From Sceloporus undulatus (taxonomy: Eukaryota; Chordata; Lepidosauria; Squamata; Phrynosomatidae): DNA of 64,000 bases. The translations under genes were made by a program, and so were the position numbers. The stretch spans positions 17,389,905 through 17,453,904 of the forward strand of contig NC_056529.1 of the NCBI RefSeq assembly GCF_019175285.1, written 5' to 3'. Below the pieces are notes generated by a model. That model was not told where the DNA came from, did no database searches, and saw nothing but the letters and a program-made list of their open reading frames with translations. Below, piece by piece: positions 59,501-64,000 of the stretch; position 1 is the first letter of the stretch; every line of letters begins with the position of its first letter.

Positions 59501-62500
59501 TACTAGGCTTAGGGAAAGTGCGTGCCTTATGCACGCACCTAACCCTAATACGTCCCCAGGACGCACAAAATGGTGGTGCCCATTCCACATGGAGGCCACC
59601 ATTATGACATCACGAACACACTGCCTCCAAACGGGGCGGCACGGACGTGACATCTTTGCACCGTGCGAGGGCACATAGAGCGCCCTTTCTGCGGCGCTAG
59701 AAGGAGCTCCGAAACGGAGCTCCTTCTGCGATTTGCGTCGCTGGTGCAGCCTTTAGACGGCTGCACCAGTGACGCAAGGCAGGAAGGGGGCTGAGTGCAC
59801 CCTTTCTCCTCCTTCCCACCACTGTCAGGTGTCCTTGGGGCATGAAGCCCCAAGGACACCCCTTTCCAGGCCGTGGGGAAGCAGCCTTTTGCCGCTTCCC
59901 CGCGGCCTGGAAAGCGGCGGATCAGGGCCCCAGAGGCTGCTGTTCTGGCAGCTGAGGCCCCGATCCAGCGGGGAAAGGAGCGCCTACAGGCCGCCTCAAA
60001 TTCTGTTTTACTTTCTATGGTTCCTGGTGGAATTTTATCAGCTGGTAGAGGTATCCATTTCTACAACTACCACTTTGAGTTACAGGCAGATGAAAATGTT
60101 TTGTAATCTCTCTGAAGATGCAAAAGCAATTTCCCAAAAAGCTGTAGGTGTTGTACTAAGAAATTACATGACAAAAAAGCTTTTCTGTACCATAAATGGA
60201 ATGTGGGGCAGGGGAGTCTATTGTGTTAGGAAAACACAATGTAGAAACAGCATCGTCTCTTGTCAGTTCACGGTGAGTTTGCAAAACTTCCGTCATAGAT
60301 TTTTGATCCTTTTGCATGTCTTTCTGATTCCTTCCTCTTTGTGGTGTCTTTTCTAAAATCAGCTAAGGCAGTCAGATCTGTTTTTTGAGTGTCAAATAAC
60401 ACTGAAGAGGAGGATTTTGAACTCACGATAATCTTCACAGTTCATGTCTGTGTACACAATTTGCACAACTTTTTTTGCACGAAAAATATTTTTGCACAAA
60501 ATTTTTGCAAAAGTGAATCCCAAACGGCAAATAGACTTTGAAAAAACCTTACTCCCCTCCTGGGACACAATGCCAAAATAAGCCAGTATGAAGCAGAATG
60601 GAGAAGTGTAGAAGTATACTTCTTCTTTTGCTCACTACGCAAGAAAATAGTTCATACAGCCACAAAATAAGCATTTCTACAATAAGTGGTGGCTTAGTGG
60701 TTAAGACGCCAGTTCTGATGATCGGAAGATTGGAAGGTTGGCAGTTTGAGGCCGGAGTGCTGCATGATGGGGTGAGCAACTATCACTAGTCCCAGCTTCT
60801 GCCAACCTAGCAGTTTGAAAGCATGCAAATGCAAGTAGATAAATAGGTACCACTTCTCAGTGGAAAGGTAAGAGCATTTGGTGCAGTCATGCCAGAGCAG
60901 TCCTTGGACAATGCTGGCTCTTCGGCTTAGAAGCAGAGATGAGCACCATCTCCTACATTCACTTATGATTAGACATTCATGGCAAGGGACTACCTTTACC
61001 ATTACACTATAGTAAAGTCACTTTGGGCTCTAGGCCTCATATTCATATCCTATCTTGGTTTTTCTTTTGGGGTTCCTTAGTAGTCCATATGTCTTCCCAT
61101 TCCCAAAGTTCTCAGGAGCAGAAAATGGGCTTCTTGACTTTAGATGCTACTTAAAATGGTGACTTATACTACTGCTCTGGCTTCAAAATGTGGTCAGTCA
61201 ACACTGCTACATTTAGGGTCCCTTCACTCTTTGGGATGAGTGTAGCCTAGATTCAGGACCTATCCAGAGGACACAGCTAGGTTATTTGGAAAGAAGAGGG
61301 CTCACAAATGTAAGTGCATCCTTATTCACATTTGGTACATCAGGCCCAATTTCAGATGTATAACATCTTCCTCCCTCTCTGGAAAACTCTTAGGGATAGT
61401 CACTTTAAAATTGGGCTGATTCACCTAAGCTGAGGGAGGATGCACTCACCTTTTTTATCGTTGCCCTTCCAGATAAGAATATACCTATGCCTTTAGCCAA
61501 TTCTGTTTCTCCAGTCTTTGTTGAGTAAGTGTTATGGAGTAGGAAGTAGCAGAAGATGTGGTAGCAATATAAGAATTTCTTTGTGAAGCTTTTGTGGTGG
61601 TGGTGGTGGTGGTTGCGGTGGGAGCAGAAAACAAAGCAGATCAAAGTTGCTTAAGTCTCATTGAAGGTTCATAGTGTTCGTTCACAACCACTCTTGAAGC
61701 TCATTTTATCCAGTAATGGACATTGTGCAATCTCAGTTTAAGCCAATTCTGTGCTCTCTGTTCTTTGGACTACGATTGCACAAGTTACAGGTGGGAATCA
61801 TGTGGTTGGTGGACCATGTCTGGCCCTTCCATGTTCAGGTGTGGTTCCCCTCTTTCCAGTAATATTAGGTCAAAAGATTACAGTGAAAAGTTAACTCCGC
61901 ATCCTTTCACATCACCTTTTTGCTGGTTGGTGAAGGTGAACTTCGCAGGAAAGTTGGCTGACGGAGGAGCATTGTCTACTTTAGGAGTCTCCCTGTGTCA
62001 TTTTAGAAGCTTGGAAGGTCAACGTTGTAAATCTCACAGGACATCTCCATGAATATATATGGAAGGGTGCCCACTGCAGAAGATAATTTCCCCAATATGT
62101 CGAAAATGTTAGGGAGGTGTGTGATGACACTGTAGGAAAGTATTTGGTTATTTATATTGGCAGAATAAATATTGGCCCTGAGCATATGTCTATTGAAGTA
62201 AAATAAATATGTTGGGACTTGCTAGTTACACAAGAAGAACCTTTTACATATAATGGTTTCTGGATGTTTATACAGAGATAGGTCAGCAGAGAAATCATAA
62301 GTTAGGTGACAAAGTACCTAGAGCTGCCTTCAGTGATTATGGTTGTATGCTAGAAGTAGGAATAGGAAGAATATTTGAACATATATATTAAAGAATGTGT
62401 TCCTCAAATATTAGTAAGCCCCGATGAGTTTACTAGATTGGCAAGACACTTTGCAATTCTGGACATATTCTGCACAAAATTCACATCTTTTTGGCATAGA

Positions 62501-63678
62501 AACCAGCATTTTATGCACAGAAAATAGTGCTTTACACGAGGTAAATATCTTTTTTCTATATAGAAAATGCTGTTTCATACACAGAAAATGTTGTTGCTGT
62601 TGTTGTTTTAAAAAAGCGAAATATGCACAGAATAACTCAAACTGTGAATTTCTTGCAACAAGAAGAAAATTGCTTAAAATGTGGGTGTAGTCCCACTGCA
62701 GAAATAAAAACAGTTTGACCCCCAACTGCCACAAATCCTGGGATTTTTAGTTTGGTGATTTATCCAGTCTGGTCTGTCAGAGAGATCGTGTGACTCACCA
62801 AACTACAAATCCTACAATTTTGTAGGGCAGAGTCATGGCACTTAAAGTATGTGTTTTAATTCTGCAGCGTGGCTACACCCTCATGAGTCACAGCTTCCTT
62901 CAAGAATTAAATCAATAAAGAATTGCATGCCTAGCATTATGAACCTTTGCATGTTTCTAGACAAAGTGAGGGGCAACAGCCACTTGAAGAAGAAACAGGG
63001 AGGAAATAGAGCCCCAAACTAACATTCTACATATCAGTAGGTTGCTCTTTCAGCATAAAAAAGGAGGAAGGAAGGGAGAGCAAAGAAAAGGAAATGTGGC
63101 AGCACCTTTAAGGCTAACTGGTTTTTATTTTCACATGAGCTTTTGTGGATCCGAATCTTCTTTTTTAGATGCATCTAAAGAAGTGTGTTTATATCCATGA
63201 AAGTTCATACAAAAATAAAAAAACAGTTAGTCTTAAAAGTGCTGCCATGTTTCCTTCCTCTTCCTTTTCTTCCCCCTTCCTCCTTTTTATGGGTGACAAT
63301 GAGTTTTACTTGGAGATGGCTCTGTTTTCACTTCACAGCCATGATTTGAAGTGATTTTAAAGCTAACACTTCTCTTTTAGCCCGCATGCACGCACACACC
63401 CATCTGTTGATTGGAGAAAATAGTAAAGAGCCTACTTTGCAAGGTTGTTGTAAAGGTTGCTTAAGAGATGGATGTAAACGGCATCAGTGTAAGAATTGGT
63501 TATTATTACATGTAACTCTTAAAATTTAGATTGATGTGTGAGACAGGATACTTAGATGCAACCCAACTGGTTGATTTTAATAAACATTTGCTTAATACCA
63601 ACCTTATTAAAAATCTTTTCCAGCACAGAGGCATTAGTCCTTACTCTCTCCCAGCTTGTTACAAAGGTTGAAGTGGAG
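41782..63678 (+). CDS. LPCAT2: LPCAT2 gene, first eight coding exons (3' part outside window)
   Basis: LPCAT2 is a membrane acyltransferase of the endoplasmic reticulum and lipid droplets. It transfers acyl groups to lysophosphatidylcholine and acetyl groups to lyso-PAF. Eight exons join in frame to 867 nt (289 codons), collinear with human residues 1-284. Visible: a proline-rich cytosolic start, one hydrophobic segment (about 63-94), motif I HSSFFD (His151, Asp156), the [12 protein letters not shown] block, motif [11 protein letters not shown] (Glu225) and VQPVLIRYP. The EF-hand region should follow beyond 64000. Synteny with MMP2 and residue identity favour LPCAT2 over LPCAT1 or LPCAT4. No CAPNS2-like retrogene is seen in its introns. 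Confidence 0.95.
42124..42905 (+). repeat. Tandem array I in LPCAT2 intron 1 (about 125-150 bp units)
   Basis: About six units with the frame 'TTTGCAAA..., GTTTTACTGTAACAACA, ATTTGCAAATAAATAACCTGC, TGGATGTCCAGGGAAAG, GGAAGGTGAGATGCACTCA'. GTCCAGGGAAAG recurs at about 42213, 42342, 42467 and 42691. Units diverge moderately. Confidence 0.75.
42958..43565 (+). repeat. Tandem array II in LPCAT2 intron 1 (about 115-180 bp units)
   Basis: About five units: 'CCCTCCTGTTTAAAGCTGA, GCTCAGATT, AAAGTCCCTACCTGTTGTCT, TATACCAATTTTTGCAAAC'. Recurs from about 42960, 43141, 43233, 43363 and 43521. A TG/CA microsatellite (about 43064-43131) sits inside. Confidence 0.75.
43566..44033. other. LPCAT2 intron 1, nothing recognised
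   Basis: No repeat family or exon identified. Confidence 0.3.
44034..44275 (-). mobile_element. CR1 LINE, 3' end
   Basis: In reverse: AATCATAGAATCCTAGAGTTG, GGCCATCCCGTCCAACCCCC, TTCTGCCATGCAGGAA, ATGGCCATCCAGCCTCTG, GGAGATTCCACTACACTCC. Confidence 0.8.
44276..46189. other. LPCAT2 intron 1, mostly single-copy
   Basis: An (ATA)n run lies at 44925-44968. Otherwise no exon or repeat family recognised in about 1.9 kb. Confidence 0.3.
46190..46556 (+). mobile_element. CCAACA-type TIR element
   Basis: ACCAACATTTCACATATGAA, GGTCAAGCAACATCAGAC, GGAAGGACACACAAAG, TGCAAACTACATTTGCAC, ATTTTAAAGGTATCTTAAAAC, GGTGACAGTTTGATGGCATG. Left tip is eroded. Confidence 0.6.
46557..47355. other. LPCAT2 intron 1, nothing recognised
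   Basis: No repeat or exon identified. Confidence 0.3.
47356..47602 (+). repeat. Sauria SINE, nearly full length
   Basis: AAGAGCCAGTGTAGCATATTG, GGACTATGACTCTGGAGACC, AGGGTTTGGTTCC, CCACTGGGTGACTTTGGGC, TTGCCATAAGTTGGAAAC, AACTTGAAGACATACAGC. Confidence 0.85.
48290..48945. repeat. Scattered hAT-like short element fragments
   Basis: TTGGCTGGGGGATTCTGGGA, ACTATAGTCCAGAAA (48335-48375); CATCCAGATATTGTTGGACT (48588); TTCTCCAGATGCTGTCAGG and CCAATCCAACAACATCTAGG (48850-48942). The stretch 47603-48289 shows nothing recognised. Confidence 0.4.
49134..49366. mobile_element. Palindromic MITE (CTGCAGAAATAATCCAGTTTG family), well preserved
   Basis: CTGCAGAAATAATCCAGTTT at left, complement AAACTGGATTATTTCGGCAG at right; inner GGAATTTTGGGAACTGTAG and CTACAGTTCCCAAAATTC are inverted almost perfectly. 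Confidence 0.85.
49367..49445 (+). repeat. L2 LINE 3' end
   Basis: TTGTAGCCTTTGCAAGCTGC, CTTGAGTCCTGGTATTAG, GATATAACTGAATAAATAA. The stretch 49446-50065 shows nothing recognised. Confidence 0.55.
50066..50453 (+). mobile_element. CATACCTTCCAATA-type TIR element, best copy
   Basis: Left CATACCTTCCAATATTTCAC and right GGACAGTTGGAGGGTATG: inverted ends (CATACCYTCCAA / TTGGAGGGTATG). Inner GGCCAAGCAACATCTGAGTG, GCAGCAGTTTGCTTTTGCCC, GCTGGGACATTTTAAAAGC. Confidence 0.75.
50590..50788 (+). repeat. L2 LINE 3' end
   Basis: GACTCTGGAATGCCCTACC (a WNALP-like motif), TATTGTAAGTTGCTTTGAG, TCCTGGCCTGGGAAAAG, then AATAAT. Confidence 0.6.
50790..51580 (+). mobile_element. TIR element interrupted by CR1
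   Basis: Left part 50790-51048 (GCATACCCACCAGCAATTC, GGCCAAGCAATGGTCAGAGC), right part 51464-51580 (TATTTTAAAAGCAGCTGGG, GACAGCTGAAGGGTTTG). Between them a CR1 3' end at about 51049-51463 (AGGTCTGGAAACCTTGCCC to CCAACTCTATGATTCTATGA). Confidence 0.75.
51766..51930. mobile_element. Penelope-like inverted terminal pair with hammerhead-like motif
   Basis: Left arm TAGTTTTTTGTGGGTTTTTT and GGCTATGTGGCCATGTTCTA; right arm is its complement (ACATGGCCACATAGCCCGAA, AAAACCACAAAAAACGATTC). A hammerhead-like core is at 51839-51873 (+). No RT sequence visible. Confidence 0.55.
52015..52154 (+). CDS. LPCAT2: LPCAT2 exon 2: membrane segment
   Basis: 140 nt encoding [32 protein letters not shown] and GWKR. 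The hydrophobic run is the membrane anchor; AWPFA and the LLGWKR end align with human LPCAT2 AWPFA and TGWRRK. Acceptor follows a C-rich tract (CCTTAG); donor GTAACA. Confidence 0.92.
52295..53012. mobile_element. Palindromic MITE split by a 450-bp TIR element
   Basis: Outer MITE: CATTCACACTACATGATTAT (52306) and, at the far end, GGTAGAACAATGTGGTGTGA (52990). Inner element about 52374-52823: starts CTTGTCTACACCTGCCAGAA and ends TTGCGTTGTGTAGACAGG, short inverted ends TGTCTACAC / GTGTAGACA. Neither part codes. Confidence 0.6.
53060..53350 (+). repeat. L2-like LINE 3' part, diverged
   Basis: TTTGGCCTTTGGAATGCTGTTCC followed by GGAAACCCTGAGGGCC and a T-rich end resemble an L2 ORF end and 3'UTR. 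Weak. Confidence 0.4.
53742..53905. mobile_element. Mariner-like MITE
   Basis: ATACAGTGGCCCAATCCTAT, CGGGGGATCCATTCTGGAAC, CCCCCGTGAATGGG, ACACCGTAT: same family as 19124 and 56496. Confidence 0.55.
54067..54284 (+). CDS. LPCAT2: LPCAT2 exon 3: acyltransferase motif I
   Basis: 218 nt encoding [34 protein letters not shown] and [25 protein letters not shown] is the catalytic HxxxxD motif, His151 being the base by analogy with human His146. It ends [13 protein letters not shown] with a split Arg codon. Donor GTAAGT. Confidence 0.96.
54412..54718. mobile_element. Composite palindromic element, copy 3
   Basis: Perfect 13-bp inverted ends GGCCCTCCACATT (54412-54424) and AATGTGGAGGGCC (54706-54718). 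Inside, modules TAGGTCCTCCAGTG, GGAGGACCTGGAGATTCC and CAGATGTTGACCATAG repeat in both orientations. LPCAT2 intron 3. Confidence 0.75.
54726..55201. other. LPCAT2 intron 3 right part, nothing recognised
   Basis: No repeat or exon identified. Confidence 0.3.
55202..55314 (+). CDS. LPCAT2: LPCAT2 exon 4: acyltransferase motif II block
   Basis: 113 nt encoding [20 protein letters not shown], then [17 protein letters not shown]. The [12 protein letters not shown] segment is strongly conserved in LPCAT1 and LPCAT2. Donor GTACAG, phase 0. Confidence 0.96.
55580..55670. repeat. Tigger-like end fragment
   Basis: TTTCCCCACGTTCGTGGAGG, CCTCTAACCCCCGCGAATAT, GGGGGGGCTGTA: inverted ends of a short mariner-type element with a poly(G) run. 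Confidence 0.4.
55930..56240. repeat. Half MITE and L2 fragment
   Basis: 55945-56030: AATCCTAGCATTCCATATCATTG, ATGTCAAACTGCTTTATTC (right half of the palindromic MITE). 56100-56230: TCACCTTCCTTTTCCCC, AAGGCAGTTTACAGAATAAT (L2 3' end, - strand). Confidence 0.45.
56288..56412. mobile_element. Tigger/pogo-like MITE
   Basis: GGTTGGCCCTCCCCATTTGG and complement end AAGAAGGGCCGACTGTAC; inner CGTGGATGCTTGAATCC. Confidence 0.65.
56496..56722. mobile_element. Mariner-like MITE with an expanded CA microsatellite
   Basis: TACAGGACACCCTTCCCTTATG to GTAGGCTCACTGTA. Inner GGCGCGCACCACTGCC. A (CA)n run of about 20 units (56535-56573) replaces part of the interior. Confidence 0.65.
56804..56864 (+). CDS. 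LPCAT2: LPCAT2 exon 5: motif III (EGTC)
   Basis: 61 nt encoding [20 protein letters not shown] plus one base. PEGTCTNR is the acceptor-binding motif of the family. The following residue is Gln239, where human LPCAT1 and LPCAT2 have Pro (ITFKPGAFIPG). Donor GTGAGG. Confidence 0.95.
56865..57504. other. LPCAT2 intron 5 left part, nothing recognised
   Basis: No repeat family or exon identified. Confidence 0.3.
57505..57718 (-). repeat. 5S-rRNA-headed SINE (5S-Sauria type), best copy
   Basis: In reverse: tail-side text GTAAACTTAGGATAACCCC, then CTATCCAAGTACTACTCAGG, CCAGACCCTGCTTAGCTTCC, AAGACCAGACGGGATCTGG and CCTTCAGGGTGCC: the complement of 5S rRNA from its 3' half to its 5' half. Confidence 0.8.
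57719..58192. other. LPCAT2 intron 5 right part, nothing recognised
   Basis: Includes a poly(C) run at about 58015-58029. Confidence 0.3.
58193..58251 (+). CDS. LPCAT2: LPCAT2 exon 6
   Basis: 59 nt encoding [20 protein letters not shown]. This is the PGVPVQPVLLRYP motif IV region of the acyltransferase fold. Acceptor TTTCCAG, donor GTAAGT. Confidence 0.95.
58519..58756 (+). repeat. Sauria tRNA-type SINE, full length
   Basis: AAGAGCCAGTGTGCATAGTG, GTTTGAGTGTTGGACTATGA, CTCTGGAGACCAGGGCTCAA, CCTTGGGCAAGTCACATTC, TTGCCATAAGTTGGAAATG, ACTTGAAGGTATACAACAG. One of the most complete copies here. Confidence 0.9.
58757..59316. other. LPCAT2 intron 6 right part, nothing recognised
   Basis: No repeat or exon identified. 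Confidence 0.3.
59317..59351 (+). CDS. LPCAT2: LPCAT2 exon 7 (35 nt)
   Basis: 35 nt encoding [11 protein letters not shown] plus two bases of a Phe codon. [10 protein letters not shown] is identical to human. Acceptor ATTCAG, donor GTAAGT. Confidence 0.94.
59464..60000. mobile_element. GC-rich, palindrome-rich DNA element
   Basis: Much higher GC and CpG than the flanks. Starts CCTGTTACAGAAGGGC, like the GCCTGGTACAGAAGG end of 22100-22426. Contains AGAAGGAGCTCCGAAACGGA, whose inverted copy follows at once, GGTGCAGCC/GGCTGCACC, and CCAAGGACACC/GGTGTCCTTGG. The matching right end is not found. Confidence 0.5.
60001..60685. other. LPCAT2 intron 7, nothing recognised
   Basis: No repeat or exon identified. 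Confidence 0.3.
60686..61005 (+). repeat. Second squamate tRNA-derived SINE family
   Basis: Head GTGGCTTAGTGGTTAAGACG (A-box), GGCAGTTTGAGGCCGGAGTG (B-box region), then CCAGCTTCTGCCAACCTAGC, ACAATGCTGGCTCTTCGGC, AGCAGAGATGAGCACCATCT. A SINE type common in lizards and snakes; family name not certain. Confidence 0.75.
61006..62688. other. LPCAT2 intron 7 middle, nothing recognised
   Basis: About 1.7 kb with only a (GGT)n run near 61594. The words TTTTGCACA and GCACAGAAAA recur at 60460-60500 and 62470-62640 without clear family identity. Confidence 0.3.
62689..62882. mobile_element. Palindromic MITE (CTGCAGAAATAA family)
   Basis: CCACTGCAGAAATAAAAACAG and complement TTAATTCTGCAGCGTGGC; inner AAATCCTGGGATTTTTAG and CAAATCCTACAATTTTG are inverted. 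Confidence 0.7.
63085..63254. repeat. 170-bp palindromic repeat
   Basis: Left GGCAGCACCTTTAAGGCTAA and right complement GGCAGCACTTTTAAGACTAA; centre holds TTAGATGCATCTAA. Related to the host repeat at 6085-6640. Confidence 0.65.
63624..63678 (+). CDS. LPCAT2: LPCAT2 exon 8 (last exon in window)
   Basis: 55 nt encoding [19 protein letters not shown] when joined to exon 7, matching human FIQLCMLTFCQLFTKVEVE. Acceptor TTTTCCAG, donor GTAAGT, phase 0. The next exon is outside the window. Confidence 0.93.
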
Positions 63679-63947
63679 GTAAGTACCTGAGAAATCATGC
63701 TGTTAAACCTTAAACTGACTATTAAACTGACATACAGTAGTAGTAAACTGACTTAACCTGACTTTAGTATATGCTGATTTAGGTCTGAATCCTTTTGGTA
63801 ATCCAAATTACAGTAGATTGAAGTACACCCATTAGATCAAGAAGAGTGATATAGTTTATATAATTAATTCATTCTTCAACATGTGTACTGTAGTTGAAAA
63901 TAGAGTCTCAATTGCAAAGCCCAATCTCGTTGCGGATTGAGAGAGAA

Positions 63948-64000
63948 TAAAGTGTAGTGGTTTGAGTGTTGGTCTAGGACTTCAGAAGACCAAGGTTGAA
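63948..64000 (+). repeat. Sauria SINE, 5' part, cut by window edge
   Basis: AAGTGTAGTGGTTTGAGTGT, TGGTCTAGGACTTCAGAAGA, CCAAGGTTGAA: tRNA-like A and B box region; the rest lies beyond 64000. Confidence 0.8.

Noticed and set aside
59769-60356. 195-codon open frame on the + strand
   Set aside because: Its first part lies in the GC-rich DNA element, where stop codons are rare, and its second part is unrelated intron; no domain.

Overview
The window is vertebrate genomic DNA and most probably comes from a squamate reptile (lizard or snake). Genes are split into short exons with GT-AG introns. The background is dense in repeats typical of squamates: Sauria-type tRNA SINEs with TTG/ACA tails, 5S-rRNA-headed SINEs, Bov-B (RTE), CR1, L2 and L1 LINE pieces, a SPIN-type hAT element and many short palindromic non-autonomous DNA transposons. 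The species cannot be named from the sequence alone. I saw no bacterial genes, no CRISPR array, no functional RNA gene and no recognisable endogenous retrovirus or LTR retrotransposon.

Two host genes lie in tandem on the + strand, in the same order as on human chromosome 16 (MMP2 then LPCAT2). MMP2 (72-kDa type IV collagenase, gelatinase A) is complete: 13 coding exons from 3047 to 28514 encode 675 residues with every reading frame joining correctly. It carries the signal peptide, propeptide with cysteine switch, catalytic halves, three fibronectin type II repeats, the HExxH zinc site and the hemopexin domain closed by two cysteines. LPCAT2 (lysophosphatidylcholine/lyso-PAF acyltransferase 2) is partial: its first eight coding exons (41782-63678, 289 codons) cover the N-terminus, the membrane segment and the acyltransferase core with the HxxxxD and EGTC motifs. 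The C-terminal EF-hand part lies beyond the window. The two genes are not known to act together; MMP2 is a secreted matrix protease and LPCAT2 remodels phospholipids in the endoplasmic reticulum and lipid droplets.

Layout: 1-3046 upstream of MMP2, mostly single-copy; 3047-28514 MMP2 coding span, with a 3'UTR ending near the AATAAA at 28988; 29000-40800 intergenic DNA rich in nested repeats (Bov-B head-to-head pair, TIR elements invaded by mariner-like and L2 sequence, L2 ends, Penelope-like pieces); 40810-41680 a repeat with perfect 15-bp inverted ends stopping about 100 bp before the LPCAT2 start codon; 41782-63678 LPCAT2 exons, with two tandem arrays at the start of intron 1; and an incoming SINE at the right edge.

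The most notable observations are the repeat-built region directly upstream of LPCAT2 and the tandem arrays just behind its first exon; hammerhead-ribozyme-like motifs in two Penelope-like repeats; a SPIN copy with an exact 8-bp target duplication; a 357-bp near-perfect palindrome with a readable TTA target site; a three-copy family of elements with internal inverted modules; an L1 fragment that reaches almost to an MMP2 splice acceptor; and an N-terminal MMP2 segment about 17 residues longer than in human. Repeat family names come from recognised consensus motifs, not from a database search, and repeat edges are approximate unless stated otherwise.
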